In this document: in pieces, positions 53,780 to 64,000 of the stretch
How the letters are laid out: every line of letters begins with the position of its first letter
Position numbering within the stretch: position 1 is the stretch's first letter
Position numbers and translations under genes: made by a program
NCBI RefSeq assembly: GCF_029867415.1
Contig: NC_081185.1
Coordinates: forward strand, 110,967,617 to 111,031,616
Length of the DNA stretch: 64,000 nucleotides
Reading direction: 5' to 3'
Source: Vicia villosa
Lineage: Eukaryota; Streptophyta; Magnoliopsida; Fabales; Fabaceae
The notes under the pieces: model-generated
What the model was told of the DNA's origin: nothing
Seen by the model: the letters and a program-made list of their open reading frames with translations, nothing else
The model's database searches: none

Positions 53780-54689
53780 TGTGGTGTCGTTTTTTTTACC
53801 TCCCCGTTTCACTTGGGAGGACGGCACGCTAGACCCTTCACGCGAAATTTGGAAGGAGAATGCGCCCGTGGTGGGATGAATTTTGTTTCAGTTCTTCCTA
53901 CGATATCACACGAACTTTCTTATTGGTCCTACAAGTAGGAAAGGGAAAAAAAGATCTCAACTAAACCCTAAGAGTTTGCTAAGTGTGGGGATTTCACCTA
54001 GACTAGAAATTCTGGAGTCCGGGGGGTCGGTTATACATAGGGAAGCGTTTAAACACCCTACATATCTGTAGTACTCTACAGGAACCTTCTCTGTGTCATT
54101 GTGATTGTGTTTATTGCTAATGATTGGGAAAGTTTCTCCTTTGTGTTAGGAGAGAGAATTGAATTGATTAAAGAAAGACAGACAGACAGACAAACTGACT
54201 ATTTTTGGTATTTTATTAGCTCGCTAAGATTCCTTGTGAACCTCATGCCTACATATCCCTAGTGGAAGTCAGAGCTTAATGTAGTTCGGGGAACTAACTA
54301 GGGAAATTAATGATTTTTGGTGCCTTGCTTGAAGCTCAAGGTTGAAGCTTGAATTAAATCTCTGTTTACAATAAAGAGACATGAAATCATCTTTACAGAG
54401 AGGTATTTGTACTATTCTACCACAAACATTTAAAGGAGTGACAGAATAACTGAATTCATTTCATTCAAGAGGGGGACCTTACTTGTGTATGTGCAAGTAT
54501 ACCAGTCAAATGCCTCTTAAATGAAAGAAAGATGCTCATCCAAATTAGGGAAAGTTACCACATGTCTGGGTTTTACTGCCAGCTCATGCCTTTCAAAATC
54601 CTAAATGGGAGACTTGATTAAAATTGAAATAAAATGTAATGTTTGTTTGTTTGAATGTGGTAGAGTAGTAAAAATATCTCTCTATAGGG

Positions 54690-55260
54690 ATAAGCTATGT
54701 CTATTTACTATATAAAAGATTTGACTTTAGCTGGCTTGTATGAGGCCCAAGCTTGAGGCTTTTTGATTGATTAATTATTATTTATTGACTCTGGGAGATG
54801 ACTCCACTGGGGATTAACTACAGGGTATTTTTGTGTTCTGTACAAAGCCCAAAATTGAGGCTGACTCTATTTGGAGAGTGTTTATTTGATGGATTTTTAT
54901 TTGGTGTTCTGTACAAAGCCCAGAATTGAGGCTGACTCTAACTAGGGAAAACATTATTTTCTGCCTTGTACAAAGCCCAAGGTTGTGGCTGACTCTAAAA
55001 TAAACTGAGTATGGATGACTCTATGGGGAAAAGATCCTAGGTGTTAGGAATCTTTGACACATGAAAGTATGGTTTAATCTGCCTTGTATAAAGCCCAAGG
55101 TTGTGGCTACTGAATGATGAAGAACTCACTGGGGAGACTCTATTATCTGCCTTGTACAATGCCCAAAGTTGAGGCTAACTCTTGACAGGGAAGTTTTATT
55201 GTTTGGTGCCTTGTATGAAGCCCAAGGTTGAGGCTAACTGTTTTTGTTGATTTTGACTTT
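54690..55260. repeat. Dispersed short repeats in the solo LTR
   Basis: About ten copies of CCTTGTACAAAGCCCAAGGTTG-like text, each followed by GTGGCTGACTC or GAGGCTAACTC, at irregular 80-120-base spacing. A further set based on TTTCACCGGGAATAAT lies at 56113, 56180, 56235 and 56567. Confidence 0.75.
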
Positions 55261-55388
55261 ACTAGAGAGTTTATTTATTAAAAGACTGTTTTTTCTTTGG
55301 AAGCTAACCCTTTCCAGGGATTTTGACTCAGTTGGAGGAAATTATCTCCTAAGAGAATGAATCTTTTGTTTTTTAAAGGACTGATTTT

Positions 55389-55670
55389 GGAGGCTAACCC
55401 TTTCCAGGGGTTTTTGTTAAAATGATAGAATGATTTGGAAGCTAACCCTTTCCAGGGATTTTTATTAAAATGAAAGAATGTGTTGGAAGCTAACCCTTTT
55501 CCAGGGGTTTTTATTAAAATGAAAGAATGTGTTGGAGGCTAACCCTTTCCAGGGGTTTTTATTAAAATGAAAGAATGTGTTGGAAGCTAACCCTTTCCAG
55601 GGGTTTTTATTAAAATGAAAGAATGTGTTGGAAGCTAACCCTTTCCAGGGGTTTTTGTTGAAAATGAATG
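55389..55670. repeat. 48-bp tandem repeat, about 6 copies
   Basis: Units start GGAAGCTAACCC or GGAGGCTAACCC at about 55389, 55437, 55485, 55534, 55582 and 55630. Each has CTTTCCAGGG and mostly TTAAAATGAAAGAATG. A partial unit lies at 55299. Confidence 0.9.
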
Positions 55671-57117
55671 GCAGAAAGATTATCTAGTGGAGACTTCTTG
55701 TTTAAAGCCCAAGATAAAGGTTGACACTTGCTGAGGATAATCAAACATGGATCCTAGACTCTGCTAAGGAAGATTGATGAAGATAAGGGTGACAGAGACT
55801 GTCCATGTCTCTCATTCCAAAAGGTGTACTCAATGTAAAATTGAGACAATCTTAGCTTATTTAAAGTTTGGTTTAAATTGGAAGAAACTCACCAGGGTAG
55901 GCTAAAAGGTGACTAAAGACCTGTTCCTATGTTTATAAGAAACCTGATGGGTCCTTGTATACAAGCTCAAGAGGAAGCTGGAAATGCTTTTAAGAAGCCT
56001 GTGGGTCCTTGTACAAAGCCCAAGAGGAGGCTAATCGAGGGTCCTTGTTATAGCACAAGAGAAAGCTATGTAGTTTTGAACTTATTTTGGCTTTAAGCAA
56101 ATGGGTAAGAGGTTTCACCGGGAATAATTCCTCTTTGGGTGGATGTGCCCTATTTTGGGTTCTAAGGTTTTTGCCAAGATGTTTCACCGGGAATAATTCA
56201 TCTTGGTGGTTTGAACTACAGATCTCTAATTAGGAAAGAGCCTTCACCGGGAAGACATTCTCAATCCTAGGCCATATTCCTATAATATATATAGTTTAAC
56301 TGTCCTAGGGTTTACACTCAAACGTAGTTCTAAACTAATATATATGCACAGTTTATATTTGACAGTAATTTAAACAAAGACTGTAAATTGAAAGCTTGTA
56401 AAGCCTAACCTGGATGGAGTGGAGGCCTTTGAAGAAGTATGTACAGAGCCTCAACAGTATTTTTGTTGTTTTGTTGATAACAGTTGAATATTTATTATAA
56501 ACAGTTAAGGGTTTTTGAAAACAGAAGAAGTGAAGATGGACAAAGGTCACATAGGTATCTGAAGAGTTTCACCGGGAATAATGCCCTTCAAATACCAGAA
56601 GAATGTTTTGAAAACAGAAAGAAGATTTTGAAAATACAGTTTTTGAAAACAAACTATGAAAAGAAAGAAGGTGTTGGGTCTTACACTCTAATAGAGGCCC
56701 AGTACTTTACAGTACTGGCTATAAAAGCAATTTGAAAATGATTTGAAATGATATAAGGTTTTGTTGTTTGAAAACCTTAATCATCCGTTTAATCGGAGGC
56801 TGATAACAGTTTTGAAAATTGACAAAAGTCAACTTAATTAAGGTAAAGATAAAGATCTATGCCTAATTAAGACCTAAACAATTAAGATATATATTTAAAG
56901 TATTTAAGAAAACACTTAAAACATACTATTTTAAACCTAATAAAAATATATGAAATAAATAATATTTTATGATTTTTTTTATTATTCACAAAATAGATAT
57001 ATTAAATGACAAGTGTGTGAAAAATGAAGTGAAAATAAATTAATTTGATAGATGAATTAATTGTGTGAAGTTATGAGAAAAAATGAAGGAAATTAGTGGT
57101 AAAAAAAATGATTTTGT

Positions 57118-57186
57118 CTCCTCCAAGGTTTGAACACATGCCCTTTAGGTCACACACCCAAAACCAACACCACTGAGCCAGCGCGC
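57118..57186 (-). other. tRNA-like module 1 (pol III A and B box motifs)
   Basis: The minus strand reads TGGCTCAGTGGTGTTGG (a good A box), then 34 bases later GTGTTCAAACC (B-box-like). It does not fold as a complete tRNA by eye. It is probably a SINE-head or tRNA relic within the LTR. Confidence 0.45.
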
Positions 57187-57261
57187 GTATGGTGATAGTA
57201 AACTGACTCCTTTGCAATTCATATGTTATTCAAGTGTATAGAAGCAAAAAAGAAAATAAAA

Positions 57262-57345
57262 TCAAAAGGTCTGGGCGAGGGGGATTCGAACCCCAGACCT
57301 TGGGCACGCGCAACACTCAAACACTCCTTACCATCGGGCTATAAC
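57262..57345 (-). other. tRNA-like module 2 (pol III A and B box motifs)
   Basis: The minus strand reads TAGCCCGATGGTAAGGA (A-box-like), then GGGGTTCGAATCCCC, a perfect B box and T-arm stem-loop, followed by CTCGCCCAGACC. It lies in the same orientation as module 1, about 75 bases away. The anticodon and acceptor arms are not convincing. Confidence 0.45.
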
Positions 57346-58290
57346 GATTTAGTCGTTAATGAAACAGGTATCATTCAAAATAAAATAAACTCAACCCTGA
57401 ATTTGAAATTTGCGCGCCACCACCATTGTCATCTTCAACCTCTAGCTTTGAATTTTTGAAAATCTGAACTCTCTCAACTCTCAACCATTTGCAACGATGT
57501 AAACATGAAACTTGTTCTAAATTCACTCACGATTCTGAATATGTAACTAACATAAATTTATATTAACTACATCTAACTAATTTACTAAAAAACGTGAAGA
57601 ACCCTAAAATTTGAAAATCAAATTAAATGACTATACTGAAAGATAAATGAATGATGATAGAGGGTTTTCAATCCTCTGATGATGCTGAACAAGATAGAAT
57701 CGAGCTTTATCACAAAGAGTACTTGAATTAAAGAGATGGAGTTCAAGAACTTACCTCTGAAAATGGAGGTCGTGAGGATGATAGAGAGCACCTGGGCTTG
57801 TATGAATGATTCCAAAAGCTTCCTTGGGACTCAGTGATGCTAACTGAATGCTTGTTATAACTTCAATTCTCCTGAATTGCTCTATGGACCTCCCTCGATT
57901 TGAGCTTCAAGTAGACATGGAGAGTGTTGAATCTTGAGTTACAGATGAGCTGTAGCCATCTGGATAGCTTCACCACACCCTAAGGAACGTGTTTGAACAC
58001 TTAGGTTTGCTTGACACCTTCTGAATTACTCCATAGACCTCCAACTGCAACAGCTCCAAGTAGGAAGTGAAGATGATGATTCTCCATGTTCAGAAGTGAT
58101 CCAGGTGTTTGGATCACCTCAAATGATCCCCTTTGAGATGTTAGAATGCTTACTTTCCAAAGATAAGCTCTGGTTTGAAGAAATCGATTCTTCTTGCCAA
58201 AGAACTTTGAAAAACCATAAGCATGAGAAGAGAAAGAGAAAGCAAGGATTATAGTTGCTTTGGTGTGTTTCTGAATGAGGAAGAGCTCTC

Positions 58291-58298
58291 TATTTATA
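58291..58298 (-). promoter_or_regulatory. TATA box of the solo LTR
   Basis: The minus strand reads CCTATAAATAGAGAGCTC, a strong plant TATA context. It fixes the LTR orientation as minus and places U3 between it and 59829, about 1.5 kb. Confidence 0.65.
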
Positions 58299-59829
58299 GG
58301 CAAATCATTCAGTATAGATTGAGAGAGTGAGCTTGCTTAGTGAAGTGAATTTGGTTTCTTAGCCATGAAGAAATTTCAAAGAATATCCAAGTGTGATCAT
58401 TGCATTTTCGAGCCAGCTCCCCATCCATTGATTCTATCTGATCTTAGGGAACATTTCAGATGCAAAGTGAGCTCTAATTGGTTGGTGAGAAGATTCCTTG
58501 GGTGATTCATCAATTTGCCATAAATTCACAAATGTAATCATTACATAATCACATGTTCTTGTTTTAGGAATCTTCCTCAATTATCATGGCATGGTGAAAA
58601 TGAATGCATGGCATGTTTTCAGATGTGTTATGGGTCGTGTAGCATCCATATTTGAGGTCATGTGCTCAAAATTGCAAAGTTCAAAAATGTACATGACCTA
58701 TAATTTCACTTCATGAGGCCAACTTTGAACAAGCATAACTCTTAGCTCAAAATGAATTTGGAGAAGGTTGAACACAATTTGGAAAGCCCTAAACATCTAC
58801 TTCAAATCATTAGTTTGGAGTTTCTTCAGAATCCTTTGGAAAATTTGTGAAAAATGAGGCCAAAGTTGGAAGAAAACTAGGTTAAAAACACTTAGAAAAT
58901 TTTCTAAGTGTTTATGACCTAAAACTTCAAAATCTCCAAATCTCTTAAATGATTGATTTCTTGAAAAAAGTTGCATTGTAAGATGTTGTTTTATTTTGCA
59001 AGATCTACAACTTTCATGTTGGAAGTTTTTTGAGTTGTGTAGGTGAAATTTTGAGTTCTCACCATGCCTTCAAAAAACCCTAATTCCCGACTTTTCGCTC
59101 CTTGATGAATTTCTTTGAATTTCTTTGGTCAAATGACTTTAATATCCATATATTGATGATATTTATCTTTGAAAGTCATGGTTTGACCAGAAATCTTAAA
59201 AGTCAAAGGTGATTCCATACAGTTGACTTTTTCCAGGTAAAGTGAAAATTTGGACTTTTGTGTAGAAACAAGATCTCCTCCTCAAATGAGTGATGTAAAT
59301 GGATTATATGGAGGTAGTAGAGGTTCTTGAATCATGTCTTGAGTTTTGGATCCATGCCCTGATTAAAAGTCAACTATTCTGGTGAATTAGGTCAAAAACC
59401 CTAATTGTCGACCAGATGAAAATGATGGCTGTAGACTTTGAATTGAGGTGTGATGTCCAGTAGATCTTGTAATATGAGCTATTTGAAAATGATTGATGTC
59501 TTTGAATGATCCCCTGGGGCTTTTTAGGGTTTCCCAAAGGTGATCCCTGATTTTAATCCTTGATAGGCTCAAAACCCTAGTCTGGTGATCTAAGTAAACC
59601 TGTACTCAGATGACTGGGTGTCTAATCAATCATAGGTGAAAAAGAATGAAGCCCTTGAGTCTTATGATTGTATTAGAGATTAATCCTTCTATTGATTGAT
59701 CCTTTGCCTGAGTTTTCTTGTCTTTGAACATCCTTGATTGAATGCCAGGCTGCTCTGGGTACTTGCTTTGACCTGATAAAAATCCTGAAGATATGTCATC
59801 TCAGGGGGGTCAAAAATTAGGGTATGACA

Positions 59830-59974
59830 GCTGCCAGCGGCTTCCAAGCCAAATCGGTCCCAATTCCACCCATTTGAACTCCACCCTCCCATCCCCGCCA
59901 CCGCCACGAATTTCAAGCTCGAGCAAGCATAAACCTCCGGAACCATCTCCCTCAAACTCTTCTCCTCCAACCAC
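59830..59974 (-). pseudogene. LINE ORF2 linker piece
   Basis: The minus strand reads WLEEKSLREMVPEVYACSS, then GWNWDRFGLEAAGS, a typical plant LINE segment between the RT tail and zf-RVT. The frame joins STEADNMVQRL at 53779 across the solo LTR, and FWHSK at 60912 across the MITE. Confidence 0.88.
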
Positions 59975-59977
59975 TTA

Positions 59978-60908
59978 GGGTCTGTTTGGTTCAACGGAGG
60001 GGAGGGGAGGGAATTTAATAAAGGGGAGGGGAAGGGAGGGGAGGGGAGTAGAGGTATTTTAATTAAAAGTATGTTTGGTTCAAACGAGGGGGAGGGAAGG
60101 GGAGGGAGAATTTTTAATTAAAAATATGTTTGGTTCAGGAGGGGAGGGGAGGGATTTTAAAACTAATTTACCTTTTAACCCTTAAAATAGTATAACACTC
60201 ATGCTAAATCAAATAAAAATAATGTGATGTTAATTTTTTTTGTAAATTCATAAACAATATAGATAATCAACACACAAAATATTTAATATTTCAAATACTT
60301 TAAAATATATTCAAGCGTAAATAAAATATTGATAAATTCCATACAATAATCATATGATCCATGATCAGATGAATTATTTTATCATCTTGATGATCCATCT
60401 AATTCCATAAAATATTTATAAAATTAAATTTTAGATAATATATATAGCTCATATACTACAATTATATTATATATAAATATTTAATACAACACAATAACTT
60501 ATAAAACAATTAGGTTCTTACAAAATAATAAATCAAAATGAATATAATAAAACATGAAGAAAGTTGAGTCACTATATTAATATAAAATAATGGAGTTACC
60601 GTAAAAAAATGGAGGAATTCTAATAAGACGATAAAAATTAACATATAATATATATTAAAAACAATTTAAGATTTTAATTAAAAAGTTAGGGTAATTTTGT
60701 CAATATAGAAAAAATAGATTTTATCATAACTCCTCTCCCTCCCCTCCCCTCTAAATCCCTCCGATTTGGGGGGAACGAAAAGTTGCTTCAGAAGGGAATC
60801 TGATTACCTCCAATCCCCTCCCCTCCCCTCATAAAAAATTGAACCAAACATACTTAACTTAAAATATTCCCTCCCCTCCCCTCCGAAACCCCCCAACCAA
60901 ACGGACCC
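59978..60908. mobile_element. Tourist/Harbinger-like MITE, 931 bp, TSD TTA
   Basis: Begins GGGTCTGTTTGGTTCAACGG, ends CCAACCAAACGGACCC, flanked by TTA at 59975-59977 and 60909-60911. The ends carry GGAGGGGAGGGG / CCCCTCCCCTCC blocks that pair with each other; the middle is AT-rich and non-coding. Confidence 0.9.
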
Positions 60909-60911
60909 TTA

Positions 60912-61822
60912 GAGTGCCAAAAAGATATATTAAATCCATCACCTAAAACAAACTTACAATTATCCATGAAAAGATCCTCCGCATAGGAATGACTCAAAGA
61001 AAGAATATCCGCCCACCAAATAGATTTCGAGTCTTTCCCGTTAGAAGAACAAACTCCCGAAGCCGCTTTAATATTAATATCGCCATATCCTGCTTTCAAG
61101 ATCTTATACCAAAGAGCATCCGAACCCGAGAAAATACGCCACCTCCATTTATTTAGAAGAGCTATATTGAAATCTTTTATCCTTCGAATGCCGAGACCAC
61201 CTTTCTCTACCGGTAGGCAAATAGTCTTCCAATTGACCCAATGAACTTTCTTTTCCTCCCCCACACCTCCCCAAAGGAAATTTCTTTCCAACTTAGAAAT
61301 TCCATTTTGAACCTTCTTGGGAATTTTATAAAAAGACATCCAAAAAATGGATAAGCTACAAAGGACCGATTTTAGAAGCGTTAATCTACCGCCAAAAGAA
61401 AGATTCCTATTTTTCCAATCCGAAAGCCTCTTTTTAATTTTGTCCAAAATAAAATTCCAAGAGGATATCCTTCTAGGATTGATGCCTATCGGAATACCAA
61501 GGAATGAGAAAGAGCTACCTTCTCTACCACAAGATAAAAAGATTGAAGCACATTCCATAAAAGAGTCACCAAGATTCACCCCTATGAGTTTACTTTTGTG
61601 GTAGTTGATACCAAGACCCGACACAAGTTCAAATCCCCTAAGAATTGCCTTAATAGCCCAAACTTGCTTCCAACTACCCTCACCGATCAAAAGAGTATCG
61701 TCCGCAAATTGGAGTAACTCCATACTACACTTACTTCTAAATTAAACCCATCATATTCTCCCAATTCCACCGCCTTCCTTACCATCCCCTTCAAACCTTC
61801 TGCTACCATCACAAAAAGAAAA
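60912..61822 (-). pseudogene. LINE ORF2: RT catalytic core and tail
   Basis: The minus strand has ELLQFADDTLLIGEGSW with the catalytic FADD (61710), then GINYHKSKLIGVN, LSFGGRLTLLKSVL, EKGGLGIRRIKDFN and FVLGDGFNISFWHS, the usual plant L1 order. Just upstream (61723-61822) the preceding segment FLFVMVAEGLKGMVRKAVEL is in another frame, so a shift of one base lies near 61727. Confidence 0.9.
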
Positions 61823-61837
61823 GGATCTTGAATGAAA

Positions 61838-62074
61838 CTAAGAAAGAAACCGACTTGAAGAGTTTGTGGACTGAGTTGAAGAACCGCGTGCCGAGATGCT
61901 CGTAGTTCTGGATTCAATGTGGCTCTGCTCATCAAGATCAATGTTAGAAGGCATACAAGGTATTTCATCAGGTTTAACTTTTCTAAAAAACTCTGATTTT
62001 TCTTTATCTGAGTCAATTTCATTGCTGCTAGTGTATGTAACATCACTTTTATTTGCTTTAATCTCATCACATAC
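61838..62074 (-). pseudogene. Captured terminal exon of an unidentified gene
   Basis: After a typical 3' splice acceptor (minus strand TTGTGCTTTAG, ending at 62075), a 78-codon frame runs without interruption to TAG at 61838-61840. It is acidic then Ser/Thr-rich, with segments such as EIDSDKEKSEFFRKVKPDE and a Ser-rich end ending SRFLS. Length, splice site and terminal stop suggest a real last exon captured by the transposon. I do not recognise the protein. A competing frame over the same DNA that joins the LINE is an accident. Confidence 0.45.
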
Positions 62075-62804
62075 CTAAAGCACAAGTTTCAAACTAGAGT
62101 TATATTGTTAACACAAAAAAACTTCGATCAATAACCAAAACTGTTATCATGTATTACCAATACATGATAGCTACACATAAACAAAATACATGATAGCTTG
62201 GAAAGAGACATAGTGCCAAATAAGTTTAATTTAAGAAAATCTCAAAAAGAAACTTCAATCTAGTTTAAGTAGTGACATTCAAGATATCCAACTCTTCTTT
62301 AAACTATTGATTCATAACGTGGGCTGTATTTATAGCTAATCATGCGCTTATTAATTGGTTTTCTGGATGAATCTACATAGACACTCTTTAAAGGTTTTGG
62401 TTTATTTATTGTTTTTGAAATTTGATTTTCAGGTGGAATGAAAGGTTAAGATGAGAGAGATGAGTCATCTCCTTATGTTGCTATGCTTACAACACATAAT
62501 GTTGCCACCAGATGCAAGATAACTAGATGAGTCATCTCTTTATGATGCTAAACAGTTATGCCTATCTGATACCAATAGATTTGTTGGTTTGATACTTTGA
62601 TTGATCCTATAGATGGTTGATTCTGTTTGTGATGTTTACATGTTACATTATGTCTTTATATTAAGTTACTGAATTATGGAGATTACATTTGTTTCAATAT
62701 ATTTTTGAATGTACTAGTTAATATTTAATCATTGGTTAGTTTTTTTTTAAAAATTATTTTATTTAGCGGGGGTTACAAACCCCCATAATTTATCTGTAAT
62801 ATAA
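62075..62804. other. Interior of the chimeric CACTA insert
   Basis: AT-rich, possibly the intron upstream of the captured exon plus element interior. A near-repeat GATGAGTCATCTCCTTATG / GATGAGTCATCTCTTTATG occurs at 62459 and 62526. Confidence 0.45.
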
Positions 62805-63153
62805 ATAACGACAGTTTAAAACCGTCGCAAACAGGATTGGAAAAAGAATTCAAACTGAAATACACGACGGTTTGTAATCGTCGCGACTTGTAATTTACAG
62901 AATTAAAAATGTAATTCAAACTAAAATTCACGACGGTTTGTAACCGTCACTGCTTGCAATTTAGGACAGTTTCATACCCGTCGCAATTGATAACGACGGT
63001 TGGAGCGGCGGTTCTAACAACCGTCGCTATACACCCTGGCGACACACGTTTCCGCGACAGTTACACAACCGTCGCGCCTTGCAATTTGTGGCTGTTAAAA
63101 CCGTCGTAACCTGCCAAAATTAGCTGTCGCAATTCACCAATTTTCTTGTAGTG

Positions 63154-64000
63154 GGAGATAGAGGATCCCCTTGTCTCAATCCTTTCTTCACAACAAATTC
63201 GGCGGTAGGGATTCCGTTAACTAGAACCGACATTTTGCTCTCAAAAATCAAAGCCTCCATCCACTTTTGCCATTTGACACCAAATCCCATCTTTCTAAAC
63301 ATAAATCTTAGAAAATCCCAACTTACATTATCATAAGCTTTCTCGAAATCTACTTTGAAAAGGAGACACCCTTTACCATCCTTCCTAGCCAAATCAATAA
63401 CCTCATTAGCCACTAACACCCCATCCAATAATTGTCTTCCCGAAACGAAGGCACTTTGGCATTCGGACACCACCGAGCTAAGCACTTTCTTCAACCTCGA
63501 AGCTAGAATTTTGGAGATGAATTTGTAAATACATCTGACAAGGCAAATAGGTCTATACTCGTTAAGGCCCAATGGGTTAGATTTTTTGGGAATAAGAGTA
63601 AGGAAAGAAGAAGTAATCGCCTTAGATAGAAGAGCCTCCCTATGAAAACAAGATAAGCAATTAAGAAAATCCGCCTTCATAAAATGCCAACAATTCTTTA
63701 TGAACATAAAGGAATACCCATCCGGCCCCGGGCTTCTAGCTCCATCACAACTCCAAATAGCCTCCTTAATCTCTTCTTCTGAAAAAGGAATTTCAAGGCT
63801 ATCCTTCTCCTCCCGATTAAGCCTCTAAAAAATAATACCCTCTAAAGTCAGTCTTCTTCCCCCCGCCTCAATAAATTTCTCCTCGAAATACAATTTAGTC
63901 TCCTCCTTTACCTCCTCCACCGATTCCACCACTCCTCTATCGGTAACAATGGTTCCAATATGGTTACGGATTCTCCTCGATTTCATAACATTATGAAAAT
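63154..64000 (-). pseudogene. LINE ORF2: RT N-terminal half
   Basis: The minus strand from the window edge shows the linker, then PGPDGYSFMFIKNCW, FLTLIPKKSNPLGLNEYRPI, FVSGRQLLDGVLVANE, the motif FKVDFEKAYDNVSW (first catalytic Asp) and GLRQGDPLSP at the insert boundary. A TAG at 63824-63826 interrupts the region upstream of the first motif. The endonuclease domain is outside the window. Confidence 0.9.

Larger units (their letters stand above)
53780..59829 (-). mobile_element. Solo LTR, Tat/Ogre-like, 6,050 bp
   Basis: On the minus strand it starts TGTCATACCCTAATTTTTG at 59829 and ends CGACACCACA at 53780. The flanking five bases are GCTGT (53775-53779) and GCTGC (59830-59834), a target duplication with one mismatch inside the LINE ORF. 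It has a minus-strand TATA box at 58291-58298, repeat arrays and tRNA-like modules but no retroelement protein, polypurine tract or primer site. A full element would need two LTRs, so this is a solo LTR from recombination. The Ogre assignment rests on the great length and ends and is inference. Confidence 0.75.
61826..63153 (-). mobile_element. Chimeric insert with one CACTA end, about 1.3 kb, TSD GGA
   Basis: The right end (minus strand) is CACTACAAGAAAATTGG, with dense CGACGGTTTGTAACCGTC-type subterminal repeats over 62805-63140. Both sides carry GGA (61823-61825 and 63154-63156), and the LINE frame GDPLSPFLF rejoins exactly if one is dropped. The left terminus reads TCTTGAATGAAAC and does not match CACTA. 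The left 240 bases look like a host exon instead. So a CACTA seems to have lost its second end, with filler or captured DNA at the break. Confidence 0.65.
52951..64000 (-). mobile_element. L1-type LINE on the minus strand, split by three insertions, continuing past the window
   Basis: Pieces at 63154-64000, 60912-61822, 59830-59974 and 52951-53779 are consecutive parts of one plant LINE ORF2: RT fingers and palm, RT catalytic and tail, linker, zf-RVT and 3' end with an A tract (T run 52952-52961 on plus). Between them sit a CACTA-ended insert, a Tourist-like MITE and a solo LTR. At each join the reading frame continues when the insert and one target copy are dropped. About 2.7 kb of LINE is present; the endonuclease part lies beyond 64000. 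Confidence 0.9.

Noticed and set aside
57262..57345. A functional tRNA gene
   Set aside because: The B box and T arm are good, but I cannot form acceptor and anticodon arms, so it is described as tRNA-like only.
61687..62085. A single 132-residue frame joining the captured exon region to the LINE
   Set aside because: Its upstream half is the wrong frame of the putative exon; only the last part is LINE sequence, so the fusion is accidental.

Overview
This window looks like repeat-rich plant nuclear DNA, most likely from a legume. The reasons are SIRE/Maximus-type Ty1-copia elements with an extra env-like ORF, a solo LTR of about 6 kb of the kind known from Tat/Ogre elements, and AT-rich DNA packed with CACTA, hAT, Helitron, Stowaway and Tourist insertions and plant LINEs. 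The species call is inference. I see no intact host gene. The three recognisable host-gene pieces (HIR, ABIL, laccase) are short fragments, two of them inside transposons.

Layout. 1-112: outer end of a minus-strand SIRE LTR. 113-2675: decayed minus-strand CACTA element with a transposase-associated domain relic. 2749-3660: hAT element with an exact 8-bp target duplication. 4168-22927: a tandem array of two SIRE elements (tail, LTR A, gag, relic pol, env-like ORF, tail, LTR B, truncated LTR C, gag, pol, env stub, tail, LTR D). The first copy keeps gag and a complete env-like ORF but has lost pol. The second keeps a complete pol but has a broken gag and almost no env-like ORF.

24237-36065: a tandem duplication of non-coding host DNA. 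Copy A (about 1 kb) is nearly free of insertions. Copy B is stretched to about 10 kb by four insertions: a 2-kb CACTA, a 473-bp MITE, a 1.27-kb foldback element whose two arms each carry the C-terminal exon of a hypersensitive-induced-reaction (HIR) gene, and a 5.2-kb CACTA that itself contains an LTR-like insert and a hAT MITE. Copy A serves as the empty-site reference. 36197-40030: a Helitron carrying an ABIL (ABI-like, SCAR/WAVE complex) exon.

40098-46986: a small MITE, a 5'-truncated LINE, copia relics ending in a 561-bp LTR, a laccase first-exon fragment, a Stowaway MITE and a CACTA end. 47408-51102: a probable second Helitron on the minus strand, holding long AT and ATT microsatellites, degenerate tandem repeats and a GC-rich hAT MITE. 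51801-51968: a long miRNA-precursor-like hairpin. 52951-64000: a minus-strand LINE (RT plus zf-RVT) split by a solo Ogre-like LTR (6,050 bp), a Tourist-like MITE and a chimeric CACTA-ended insert with a captured exon. At each split the LINE reading frame rejoins exactly when the insert and one target copy are removed.

The only long, potentially translatable ORFs are retrotransposon ORFs: gag 6001-7920, env-like 8636-11095 and pol 16420-19554. The observations most worth checking are the HIR inverted repeat as a possible small-RNA source, the complementary SIRE pair with a shared gag/pol frame offset, the Helitron with the ABIL exon, and the 51.8-kb hairpin.
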